Shown: in pieces, positions 21,468 through 32,082 of the stretch
Layout: each line of letters opens with the position of its first letter
Position numbering within the stretch: position 1 is the first letter of the stretch
Assembly (NCBI GenBank): GCA_016987375.1
Contig: PJRA01000409.1
Span: 44,840 to 81,603, forward strand
Length of the DNA: 36,764 bases
DNA from: Brachionus koreanus
Lineage: Eukaryota > Rotifera > Eurotatoria > Ploima > Brachionidae
Reading direction: 5' to 3'
Notes under the pieces: model-generated
Told to the model about the DNA's origin: nothing
What the model saw: the letters and a program-made list of their open reading frames with translations, nothing else
The model's database searches: none
Program-made: the position numbers and the translations under genes

Positions 21468-22875
21468 TATACAATCTAATATATTTTTTTGTCGAAAAAT
21501 AAAATATTTTTTTTTTGATCTTTTTTATAAATTCTTTAAAAATATTTAAAAAGATATAAAATTTTAAAATAAATTATTGAATTATTACAAAATTACAAAA
21601 ACTTTGATTAAAATATAAAATTTTTTTTTTGCATAATTGATATTTTAAATAAAAAATAAGAAACTTAAGGAAATTTTAATACATATTTTCAAAAAATTAT
21701 TATTTTAAAATGAAATTATTGGTAAAGACTTTCTTGAAATTTTTTAAAATTTTTTAAAAAAATTTTTGAATCAAATTAAAGAAATGTGAAAAGTGTATTT
21801 TCAAAAATCAACTTGGGACAGTTACAATGAATATAAAATTTTGAGTGATTTGGAACCCACTACCTAATGCTAAAAAATTTACATATAGAACCTTTATTTA
21901 AGACCATTTCTTAAGTAGCAAAAGACTACTTGAGCATTAGTCTGTCAAGTGTTCCATCTGAACAAGCTTTTGTCAGCTGGCGGACTTTTTTTACAAAAGA
22001 TAGAACTTCTTTAGAAAATATTTAAGAATTAATTCTTAATACTTTCTCCTATATATCCAAAATTTATATTTTTGAAAATTGAAATCTTAAACGTTAAAAT
22101 TTTCAGCATTAATCTCTTAATCAAAATAGAATTTATTAATCTTGAATAAAAATATTTAAAGGTCTTTTTTGCAGTTCTTAATTTGGCCATTCAAATTCCT
22201 TTTGTAATTTTTCTTTAGTATCCCTTTGCAATTAAAGAGAGAATTGTAATGTAAAAAACATATTGTAAGGAAAGGTTAGCATCCTTTCAAAAATTCTGTG
22301 TTGGAAGGAATAAAGACCATACATTTCTAAAGCGTTTCTTATTTAATTAAAGCTGTTCGTTTCAAGCTTTACATTTAAAAGTTTTATGATAGAAATAAGG
22401 TTAATATCTGAAATTAAAAGAACCGACTTTAAATTATTAATCTGCAAATGCTTCAATTAATATATCTTTAAATGATTAAAATTGTTACAGTCCAAAATCC
22501 TTTTAAAATATGCATCCATTAAAATCTTTTTACTTATAAAATGAATCAGTTTTACTATAAAAATGTTAGGAAAAATCATTTATAAAATTTGAATAATTTT
22601 ATTAAATTTTTCGAAATTTAATTGATCAGCAAAATATAATTTTGTAATGTTTTTTAGCTATGTTTTAATATTTTAAGGCTCTGTTTAGCAATGCAAATAA
22701 TTTTACGTAAAATTTTTTTTTCTTTATTTTCCTACCAAAATTACGCGTATAATATCCATATCGCTTGTTTAGCAATAAGCTATTTATAAATGCCAAGTTG
22801 TTAAAAAAGGAGATTTTGTTTTTTTTTTTATTTTAAATTTTTTAATAAAATTCAAAAAATGAAATTTATCTTCAT
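21468..22875. other. Gap between the large transposon and the duplicated block
   Basis: Contains only the hAT transposase tail remnant (21915-22082). The rest is A/T-rich sequence in which I see no exon, repeat border or RNA gene. Confidence 0.5.
21915..22082 (+). pseudogene. hAT-family transposase C-terminal remnant
   Basis: The frame reads AKDYLSISLSSVPSEQAF, then FFTKDRTSLENI, a TAA stop, then ELILNTFSYI. This is the C-terminal dimerisation region of hAT transposases (family pattern: A-x-D-Y-L-S-I-x(3)-S-V-P-S-E-x-x-F-S, then T-x-x-R-x-x-L-x-x-x-N). The stop between the two conserved helices and the lack of an upstream catalytic core show that it is dead. It lies 450 bp outside the large transposon and is unrelated to it. 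Confidence 0.75.
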
Positions 22876-22984
22876 AATTAAATTATTTTTATCAATAAAA
22901 CTATAAAATAAAGCTATTGAAATTTTATTTTAATTAAATAAAAAAAAAAAACAATTAAAATTTTTTTTTATCTACACAAATAAA

Positions 22985-23497
22985 TTATAGATAAAATTTA
23001 TTTGTTGAACAAGCTGTTGGATTTTGATTAATGAATTCGCATCTTTTGCTTATTTCATCAAAATAAGTTCTTTCGCCAACAATGGGACAAACATAGGTTT
23101 TTCTTCTCTGACCATAGACACAAGCATGAAAGATATCACAGTAATTTGCATCTCTCCAATGTCCAGTTGGCTTTGTTGTGCAATCAAAAGGAATTCCACC
23201 GATTAAATTTTCAATTATTTTTTCTCCTGTGTTGGTGTATGTTTCTTGTTTGATCGGATATGGTCTGTTTGCTTGGACGTCTACTGATTGCGTTTGGACA
23301 TTTTTGACTGGCACCTGTTGCTGTTGTTGAGGAGAATTTTGAAAGAATTCTGCTTTCAATTGAGCTTGATTTGGGCCCATTTCATACTGATATGAATTTT
23401 GTTCGGCATTTAGATTCTGATTGTTCCATTCTGACTGTTGAACTGTGAGTTTTGCCAAAGCTAGCAATGAAAAAAGAAACAAGACTTTGCATTCCAT
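22985..23497 (-). CDS. Secreted chitin-binding (CBM14 / peritrophin-A) protein, copy 1
   Basis: Single-exon gene, 170 aa from the ATG at 23497. I choose this start rather than the in-frame ATG 29 codons upstream because it opens directly onto a signal peptide (MECKVLFLFSLLALAKL) and because a TATA box lies about 55 bp upstream, inside what would otherwise be coding. After the signal comes a Gln/Asn-rich low-complexity region (QQQQQ near the middle), then one CBM14 domain with six Cys spaced C-x13-C-x5-C-x10-C-x15-C-x9-C, plus the usual aromatic residues (HW, YF). Such domains bind chitin in cuticle, peritrophic matrix or egg coats. Stop TAA at 22987-22985; AATAAA lies about 55 bp downstream. 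An identical gene is at 34329-34841. Confidence 0.9.
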   Translation of the reverse strand: MECKVLFLFSLLALAKLTVQQSEWNNQNLNAEQNSYQYEMGPNQAQLKAEFFQNSPQQQQQVPVKNVQTQSVDVQANRPYPIKQETYTNTGEKIIENLIGGIPFDCTTKPTGHWRDANYCDIFHACVYGQRRKTYVCPIVGERTYFDEISKRCEFINQNPTACSTNKFYL

Positions 23498-23550
23498 TTT
23501 ACGATATATCTCAAACAAGTGAATAGATAAATTGGACACATTTCGTTCTC

Positions 23551-23558
23551 TATTTATA
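23551..23558 (-). promoter_or_regulatory. TATA box of CBM14 gene copy 1
   Basis: TATAAATA on the minus strand within GGGTATAAATAGAG. It is 53 bp upstream of the signal-peptide ATG, leaving a 5' leader of about 25 nt if transcription starts 30 bp downstream. The same box is at 34895-34902. Confidence 0.65.
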
Positions 23559-24291
23559 CCCTTGTTTGAGTTTAATTGAAACAAACTAAAGGATTAAATA
23601 CTAATATTAAACTTGTATAAATATTAGTCAGATAAGACTAAACTTAAAAACTAATTTGTAATATAATGCCTAAATGGTTTTTTTCCAAAATTTAAACTAA
23701 CTTACACAAAATATTTTGATTTATTTGTTTGATAATTTTGTTTTTATTCTAAAATTAAAAGACCGATTATTTTTATTTAGCTAAATTTTTCAAATAAACC
23801 ACAGTTAAATGATAGACATTGTCAATTTAAGAGAAAATTTTTATTTAATTTAATGAATTAAGACTGGAGAGAATTTCTTTTTCTCTTATATTATCTACAA
23901 TGGGCTGAAAATTTAAAACTTTTTCTTTATTCAATTCTTTATTCATAAATTATTTAATGTTATATGAGAATTGTTGAGAAGTAGAAGACCTGAAATATAT
24001 GCTGGACAAGCACTCCAAAATGGCAATAAATATTAATTTAATGCAATAAATTTAATATTTAATCGGGATAATTTATTTATAATCATTAAAGTGAACAGTT
24101 TATGAATATGAATATTAGCAAACAAAATATGACTTGATAAGACAGTGTCTAATAAGAACGAGAATTGGGATAGAAGGCTCGATAAATAAATGAAAGAATA
24201 AAGGCTCCAACTCTGACGAATTCTTTTATCCTACTTGTTTTTCAAGCAGAAGTACAAGAGGCCATCCAAAATTGCACATACAGCCAATCCT

Positions 24292-24353
24292 CAATATAAC
24301 GAAAAAGTTGGGTTGAAATTTTTATTTTCATTGCATCTAAATTCGTTATATCG
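24292..24353. mobile_element. Tigger/pogo-like terminal fragment
   Basis: CAATATAACGAA (24292-24303) and TTCGTTATATCG (24342-24353) are inverted (11 of 12), with a preceding CAGCCAATCCT. Ends with ..ATATAACGAA are typical of Tigger/Jerky-type pogo elements of the Tc1/mariner superfamily. No transposase is seen nearby. The same fragment is at 35636-35697 in copy 2. Confidence 0.4.
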
Positions 24354-25420
24354 AAAATGCCATACAAAAGCATTGAAAAAGATTTCAGATTTTTTATTTT
24401 GAATTTTTATTAAAATAAATGAAAAAAAAATATTTGTAAAAAAATAAAAAAAAAAAAAGTTGTTTGTTTATTAAAACTTTTTTCAATTACCAAATTTTCA
24501 ACATTAAACAAAAAATTAACGATATATATTTATACATTCTTTTTATTATTTCAATTTTTGTTTCAGGTGAATAATATTTTAGTTTTTTTGCGACTGTATT
24601 AGATAAATTTTAACTCATTTTAATAAAAAGATTAACAGATAAAATTTTTGCCTGTAAATATATACTTTTTTATTGAAAGAATATACACAAAGTCAAAAAA
24701 AGCACAACAAACAAGATTATCAACATTATACTGTAAAAACAACATTATCAAAATAAATTTATATTAACATTATCAATTAACTATTATCAAAAATCTGGTA
24801 AAACTATGCAAATTTTGAATAATTAAAATTTGGACTAATTAGGCACTTGGCAGAGACTCTGCACATCATTAGAAGACTTTGACTTTTGATGCAACTAAGT
24901 ATGTTGCAGTTTGTTTTTTACCATTAATAATCGAATTCGTTCTTTAGGGTTTTTCTTTAAATGAGAAATTTAAGTAATTTAATAACTCGTTTAAAAAAGA
25001 ATAACTTGAAAATTTAAAAATTTTAAATTTTTCCAAACTGGCTCTTTAAAAGAATTAAAATTTAGTTAAATCATTAAAGAAATAAATAGTCTGGTACATA
25101 AATTTTCTTCAAATTTTTTAAATAGCCAAAATTCTATTTTGATCATTTCATAATAGCATTTTTGTATCAATAAAAGAGAAAACAATAAAATGCTTAATTA
25201 TAGCCAAAAAAATATCAATTAGAAATCTTTTTATTCTAATTTTATTACATTTAAAAAAAATTTAAGATCGTAAATTGATAAAAATTTCTAAGTTACCATT
25301 TTTAATTTTTAGTTTACCCATGCATCTAAGCTAACTTGGTTTGTTATTAATGTCTAGATGTATAACTTTTTGTGATCAAGTTATCTGTAGTTCAAGTATT
25401 TTTTGGGAAATGGTTCAAAT

Positions 25421-27154
25421 GATTTTAGAAAACAATCATAGAGCAAGTTTTTTAGAGCTTATTATGGCATCTTTAAGTTGTTCTAGGAGTTTATCTTCAA
25501 TATTTGAAATAATTTAATTTATTAATGCAACATGCTATAGATTTTATGTAGATTTTAAATAAAAATTAAGTAATTTTCAAACAAAATTTTCTTAACTAAT
25601 TTATAAGATCGATTCTAAATTTAAAAATATTAAACATTTGCGTTATGAATATACCGCTAAAAACAAATATCAAAACCCGTCTCTATAAGACATTCTGCCA
25701 ACTTAGTGAAGAAAATGTTTGGACTTTGCAAGAGATCAAAAACAACAAAACTGATGACCATAATATGGAACCAAAGGAGAGAGTATTGGTAGACTGTCCT
25801 TCATAATGATAAGATTAGCAAACAACAAATTTACAAAAACACTAGAAAACAATATCCTAAATGAAACAAGAGATAATGAAAATAGAACTAGCAAAAAGTC
25901 CGTGATAGATGAAATGAAAACCATTGTAGAAGAAAAAGACAACATAGAAAATATGGCAGCCAAAGTAAGTGATAGGAAACAAGCTTAACAAGGAAGAAAA
26001 CAAAGATGGAACGATATTAGTCAATTAGGTACCTTCTTAGAGGATCAAGTGAAAAAAAACAGAAAAATCCTAGAACTACTCCTCAAGTCATTTTAAAATA
26101 GATTTTATTTTGCTATTTTAAATTTTTTTATTTTTTTAACTTCGCCCATGAAGTGTTATCTGAATAATAATAATAATTAAATTATTTTTTTCTGGAGCTT
26201 ATTTTTAATTTATTTCAAAAGTATTTATAGACTAGTATTCAAAAATTAAATTTAAAAGTGAAATTCAAAATTCAAATAAAAAGGTAAAAAAATTGAAAAC
26301 GTCTATAGTTTTAGCTTTGCTTTGATTTTATCACAATTTAAACCTGAAAATTCTCACTGATCAGACTGAGATGATGAGCTTGAAATTTAATTGTTAATTA
26401 GAATAAAAATTGGGAAATTATTTGTTGTTCACCTTTATTTTGTGTTTATTTAAAAAAAAAATTTTATTGACACTTTTTAGCAAGAATTTTATTTTGAAAC
26501 AATGTCTACAAAAATATTCAAAATAAGAAATATTTAAAAAAAAAAAAAGTAAAAACTAATTTATTAGGCTTGTTTTTTATTCTTTATTAATCAAAATTTT
26601 TTTTTAATTTGGTTTATATTTTTTTTGTCTTATCGCTGGAATAAATGTCGCTATCAAGCAAAACATACCATTTTTCAAGCTAATTTTTGAGAAATTTCTA
26701 AATCAAATAAAATCGTTATTTAAAATAAATTTTATTTCAATTGTTTTTTTTTTTCTGTAAGTGAAAAATGCTTTAATATAAACTTTAAACAGTCTGGGAT
26801 GATTAAAAAAAAATGTTTATTTCTTAATCTTATTCAAATTTGAGAGCGAAACCTTGATTTTATAATTCCATTCATTATAATTTTTATTTTTAACTCAAAC
26901 AAAACTTGTCTTAAATAAAATAAGCTAAGCTTTTAGAGTTCAATCTTTAAAAATATGCTTATATTTTCAAGTGCTTGTATAATTTCGCTTTTAAATTCAA
27001 ATTCTACTTAAAATTATGCGCTTACACCAAATAATTGATAACAAAAAAAAACTCATTAGGTAGCTTGTCTAACTAGTGAGGAACATCAAATAAAATTTTG
27101 AAAAAATTTCGCATATAAAATTAGAAAAATATTCATTCTTTCAAAAAAGAAATA
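25421..27154. other. Gap upstream of SLC22 gene 3; weak coding-like blocks only
   Basis: Between 25650 and 26093 three open stretches on the plus strand have ordinary-looking codon content: one starting at an ATG (25646) with LKTNIKTRLYKTFCQ, one at 25806-25988 rich in Glu/Asn/Lys, and one beginning GRKQRWNDISQLG. They are in different frames, separated by stops. They look like a decayed transposon or gene end, but I do not recognise the family. The rest is A/T-rich with no feature. Confidence 0.3.
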
Positions 27155-30100
27155 ATGAAGTCGCTGAAACATGAAAATATTTATGAAGATATTGGCGAAT
27201 TTGGCCCCTATCAAATGCTGGTATTTTTCCTCATCGGACTGCTAGCTGTCCAGCCCTCCTTGACCGGATACGGATTTGTTTTTATCGGTGCCACACCTGA
27301 TCATCAGTAATAAGCAAAAATAAATTTTATTTAGATCTACCATTATGTTTATCCAAGATGCAAAAGCCCTACTTTATCGCAGCAGCAACTCAAGAACAGT
27401 TCTATTGAAAACAGATGCTACTACAAAATATATTCAAATGAAACCAAACGCTTAGAATACGAGCCATGTACCGAATGGACGTACTCAAAAGAATATTATG
27501 ACACTACTTTGGTCACTGAAGTAATCAGCCAATATTGAAACTTAAGATTGATAAAAATATTAATTAAAGTGGAACTTGGTCTGCTCAGACTCTTATTTTA
27601 AAGATTTGTATCTAACGATGCATTTTATTGGAACTTTTGCTGTTATTCTAACCGGAATTCTGTCAGATAGGTAAGAAGAATTTTTTCTACTTTTATTTTA
27701 AAATATTGTACTAAAATAAACAAGCACGTGTATTAACCGTATCAATAATTTATTTTGTTTGAATTTTTGATCTCAAAAATATTGTAGAAATTAAAAATTT
27801 TCTTCAAAAATAATTTTACAAATTAAATATTTTTTAGAATAAACAATAAGTCTAGTCCTAGTATAAATGAGTCTAGTCCAAATCATAAAACCATCAAATT
27901 AAATAAAGGAAAAAAATTTTTTGATCATTTTTTTATTTTTTTGGTCAGTCCTCAAAGATTGATTTAAATATTTCTCAAGAACTACATTGCAATGAAATCT
28001 TTTCATTTGTAGATCTTTTTCTTTGCTTCAAATTCATTTTTCTCCAAATTTTTAACACCAAGATTAAGAGCGTTTCTGATCGTTTTAGATGAAGCCAATC
28101 TTGGCTATTTTCTCAAAAAGCTTTAAATCTTCACTGTCAAAATTCATTTTTAAAAAAAGTATGCTTAAGAATTTTATATAAAAAAAGATTTCAAAATTTT
28201 TATTGAATAATGTGGTTCAATTGAGCTTCCACTGCATCCAATTTTAATTTCAATTATATTTAAAAAAGTGAGTGGAGATACCATTTGATGTGATTAATAT
28301 TTCTTTTAACTTTGAACATTTGAATTAAGTCACCTCTCATTCGCAGCTGGCCGTTTTTTGGCCGGCTTCGAACACTACTTTCTCTTAGATATGAGCACCA
28401 TACATGAATAGTATACTCTAAGTAAGGCCTAACAATACTTGTATAAAGTAATTTAATACCATGAAGAACTTGAACAAGTATTCTGTTGCCTTTTGAGGCT
28501 GTTGGGCAAATCATTAATAACAATTGTCAAGAGCAATGGACCGAGGACAGAGCCTTATGGTACACCACTAGTCACATTAAGCCATTCGGATTCTTTTTTA
28601 CCAACTACAACTCTTTGTTTACGATGACTAAGAAACTATTCAATCAATTTTAATAACAATCTGTCAATGCCAAAACCGTTTTAAGTTTGAATAAAAGTTT
28701 GAATGTTTCACTCTATCGAAAGCTTTAGAGAAATCTGTATAGAGGGCATTGTGAATTTTGGGAAAAAAAAAAAAAACAAAAACAAAAATTTTAAATTAGA
28801 AAAACTTTTTTTCTAAGGCTTCAAAAATTGTTGTGTAAAATGTATTAACTGATACAAGTTTTGTTTAGTTTTACACCCAAATTTAGTCTGTGCCAAACTT
28901 TTCAATTGTGCAAAATAGTATATCCATCAGAAAATTATCAAAATTAATTTGCAGAGGTCTTACAAAAATTAAATTTGGGTGATACAAGCCTTGTATCGGT
29001 TAATAAATTTTGCAGAACAATTTTTAATCCATTAGAAAAAAAAGATTTTTTAATTTTTAAATTTTTGTTTATGCTTTTTGTTCCAAAATTCACAATGCCT
29101 GTATAGAGTATATCCACTTGATTGTCTTGATATATTTGATTTGTTTGTGGTACGATTTATGATGAATAAATCCATGCTATTCAATATTCAATAAATAAAG
29201 TTGTTTTTAAAATTGTTGTCAACGATTAAGCACAAAATTTGATCAACCATTGTTTGGTAAATGGTCCAATTAATTTTTCATATGAACTTTTTTTTTGGAA
29301 AATAATAAATAAAGCAATTAAGTAATGGAATGATGGAGTCAGATTATTTGCGCTAAATTTTTAATCACTTAAATTTCTAATTTTTTTGGCTAGTTTTACT
29401 TAAAGATTTTAATTTTTACAAATAGCACGTTAGAAATTCTAATATTATTATTTAAAAAATTGCAGTGCGAAAAATTTAGCTAACTTTCTCTCATGTTTAA
29501 ACGGTTTTTGAAAGAGAAAAAATTAACTTTTAGAAATTCCTTGCAACAAAGCAAAACCCAACATTTCACACCTGATACAAAAATTTCCGTAAAAATTAAG
29601 AATACTTTATTTTAAGAGCAGGAAATTTTTATCAAAACATAGCACTTTTTTCGCTTAATAATGCATCAAAAATAAAAATTTTTGCAAATTATCTTAAATT
29701 TATTTAAAAATTAATTTTAATTTTTTAATTATGAATTAAGGAAAAAATTTCTCATTTAATTTAATTATTTAAAAATGACCCTTACAAACCAGTGCTTTAT
29801 AAAAAAAATTAAACTTTTCACATTCTTTTAGATTTGGAAGAAAAAGAATCGCATTCACGTACGTATGCTTCAATTCAATTTTATCAGTTTTGTCTGCAAT
29901 ACTCCTAAACACAAATGTATTTGAGCTCAGCTTTAGAAGAGTGTTATTTGCAATATTGAAACTATTTTACGGAATAAGTTCAAGTGTTTACTCAGTCGCA
30001 ATCATATTAGGTAAAATTGTTTAGTATCAATTGATTTTTAATGAATTTATCTGTAAAAAAATTTAATTAAATTTTACATAATGTATAATCAAGTATAATA

Positions 30101-32082
30101 TGTAAAGTTTATATAGGCCAAAAAAAAATAAATAAAAATTACATTTAATATCTGATTGTCACAGAACTTGAAAACTGCATATGTAAAGTTTGTTATAAGA
30201 TAAAAAAAATATTATCAAAATTTAGAAATTTTTTTGGCTTTATGAATTTTGAAACCACAAAAAAGAAAATTTTAAATTGAAAAAAAAAATTTTTTGTTTT
30301 GGTTGAAAATCGATTCTGCACAAAAATTTGCTTTGCAGGCTTACGGTATTTAAACAAACAATATTTGAATGTTTAATTGAAAAATAAATGCTTTTCTGTT
30401 TGAATATTATGATTTTAGATTCCTATAATTTTGGTTTTGTCTTTGATATAGGTTTATTTGGTTTATTTACTAGGATTAATATTTCAAATTTTCGAAAATA
30501 GATTCAAGTTCAAAAGATAAAATTTTTGGCATTTTTTTTATTTACAATTAAAATTTATTTTTAAAAATTCTGGCTAAAATATACTATGAGAAAAATATCT
30601 AGCAGATTAACACTCACAAAATTAAAATTTTGACAATCAAAAAAAATTTTGGCGATTTTGTGTGAAATGATTTAAAAAAAAAAAGGTTAATTTTTTCATG
30701 ATCTTTTGCTTTTCGGTTGTTCTTCATTTTGTAATTCAATTTTTCTTTGTATTTCTTTTGTTCGTTTAACTTAAATTTGCTGTTGACCAGACCTAAGCAG
30801 AATTGGATTTTGAGCATAATCTTCAGTTGGTATTGTTTGTGTTTCAATCTAGATAAGCTAGAGCTTTTTTGTTTTTAGCTGATTCTCCTAGCTTTATACA
30901 TATTATTATTTCACAGTGGTAAAAAATTTAAAAAAATATTAAATTTAAAATTTTTCAAGTTATTGAGCTTACTGGTCCCAATCGCAGAATTTTGGCATCA
31001 AACTTTGTAGCCATCACATTAGTGGTTACAAATTTTATGATTGGAGTTTTTGCTTACTTTTGTCGAAATCACAAGTCGTTGAGTGTAATAATTGCTGCTG
31101 TATCAGTTTTGATTCCGGCTGCTTTATGGATAGTTCCAGAGTCACCCAGATGGTTAATTCTGCAAAAGAGAAAAACTGAAGCGCTCAAAATTCTAAGAAA
31201 AATATCCAAATCAAACAATAGGCCGATGAAGTTTATTGAAGAAATTGAGGGCTTGCAACACTCTACCATTTCGCTTTGCAGCAACAAAAATGAAAATGTA
31301 AATTTACTAAAGTTTTTTTTTGTTTTATTTTATTTAAAAAATAAAAAATTATTTTTTTAAGATTGATTATTTTGAAATTTTAAAATTAATAATCAAAAAA
31401 AGACAATATTTGCTCAGAAGTTTAATTCTTTTATTTAATTGGTATTTTAGACTTTAAGAGTTTTGGTTAAAAACTTAAATTAATTCAAACTAGGATTGTA
31501 ACTCAAGTTATTTTTTATGGAGTCAGTTTTTTTACAGAAAAGTTAGATGGCAATCCGTATTTTAACTTTATTGCTGCAACAATACTGGAGTTGTTTTCTT
31601 TAATCACAATCCAATTGACTACAGAAAGATTTGGAAGAAAACTGCCATTTACAATATCCCTTGTTTTGACTGGATTGTCCTTTTTAACTATTCCATTATT
31701 GCCAGATAGTAATTTTTGTTTTATTTTAAATTTAAAAAAAATACAACAATATTTGTTTTATCAAGTGTATTATAGTTTCTCAACTTATTTTGCTTTATTT
31801 GGAAAGTTTTGCATAACTTTTTCGTTCAATCTTCTTTATACAATTACATCTGAATTCTATCCAACTTTTATGCGCAATTCAATGACAAGCTTTTTGATTG
31901 CAATAGGTAAATTCGGTTCAATTAGCTCTACTTACGTTCATGTAATGGGTGACTTGTTTAATTTTCAAAATTTGCCTTTTTTTGTTTTTGCAGCAACTAG
32001 TTTCACTGCTGCTCTTTTGTTTTTTTCATTTTTACCTGAGACAAAAAACAGATCATTGCCAGAAAATTTGGATGATTTTTAA
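27155..32082 (+). CDS. SLC22-like organic ion transporter, gene 3 (complete)
   Basis: Eight exons: 27155-27306, 27358-27520, 27570-27670, 29832-30010, 30960-31297, 31362-31441, 31494-31708, 31766-32082; 514 aa. Every intron position and phase matches gene 2, and six of eight exons have the same length. Same landmarks: ENIYEDIGEFGPYQ, GATPDHQC, extracellular loop with NSS and NET glycosylation sites (15 codons shorter than gene 2), WNLVC, LSDRFGRKR, ELTGPNRR, WIVPESPRWL, ERFGRK, SEFYPTFMRNS, FLPETK. Introns 3 (2.16 kb) and 4 (0.95 kb) are greatly enlarged; intron 3 carries a LINE fragment and a MITE. The last intron (31709-31765) is 57 nt, a multiple of three with no in-frame stop, so retaining it would add 19 residues without breaking the frame. 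Probably functional; substrate unknown. Confidence 0.92.
28260..29150 (-). mobile_element. LINE reverse transcriptase fragment, split by a MITE
   Basis: Antisense to SLC22 gene 3. In order on the minus strand: VDILYTDFSKAFDRV (RT motif A with its catalytic Asp, 29134-29100 continuing at 28744-28720 across the MITE), then a stretch with HRKQRVVVG and VTSGVPYGSVLGPLLL (RT motif B region, Y where Q is usual), VINDLPNS, and at 28523-28260 LLYTSIVRPYLEYTIHVW and LRMRGDLIQMFKV. The last two are the C-terminal LINE signature seen in CR1/Jockey-type elements. The segment with motif C (YxDD) is missing, and frames are shifted, so this is a deleted, inactive copy. Confidence 0.8.
28745..29099. mobile_element. 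355-bp MITE with about 110-bp inverted ends and 9-bp target-site duplication
   Basis: Begins GGCATTGTGAATTTTGG and ends with its exact inverse, CCAAAATTCACAATGCC. The arms continue to align imperfectly for about 110 bp each, up to ACTGATACAAG on the left and CTTGTATCGGTTAAT on the right. The 9-mer TGTATAGAG flanks it on both sides (28736-28744 and 29100-29108). Removing the element and one 9-mer restores an uninterrupted LINE frame (LYTDFSKAF), which independently proves both borders. Long inverted ends and a 9-bp duplication are hallmarks of Mutator-like elements. The ends differ from those of the 12309-21459 element, so it belongs to another family. Confidence 0.92.
30011..30959. other. Enlarged intron 4 of SLC22 gene 3
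   Basis: 949 bp against 57 bp in gene 2 (9188-9244). A/T-rich; an antisense Lys/Asn/Phe-rich frame at 30614-30847 has no recognisable motif and is not called. No repeat borders seen. Confidence 0.6.

Larger units (their letters stand above)
22876..25420. repeat. Duplicated block, copy 1 (at least 2.54 kb)
   Basis: From AATTAAATTATTTTTATC at 22876 the sequence is repeated in the same orientation from 34221 to the window end. Everything I compared (the whole CBM14 frame, promoter, downstream landmarks and several long homopolymers) is identical except one A in a homopolymer near 22940 (12 against 11). Copy 1 continues to at least 25420; its true right end cannot be seen because copy 2 runs off the window. 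Confidence 0.95.
27671..29831. other. Transposon-filled intron 3 of SLC22 gene 3
   Basis: The matching intron in gene 2 is only 187 bp (8822-9008). The extra 2 kb includes an antisense LINE reverse transcriptase fragment (about 28260-29150) with a MITE inside it. The parts 27671-28250 and 29170-29831 show nothing I recognise. Confidence 0.8.

Noticed and set aside
23024..23206. Plus-strand frame opposite the CBM14 gene (also 34368-34550)
   Set aside because: Antisense shadow of the six-cysteine domain, with no feature of its own.
23498..23584. N-terminal extension of the CBM14 protein by 29 codons
   Set aside because: It would place a TATA box inside the coding region and bury the signal peptide; the internal ATG fits both.
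30614..30847. Minus-strand Lys/Asn-rich frame in SLC22 gene 3 intron 4
   Set aside because: Low complexity and within an intron; no motif.
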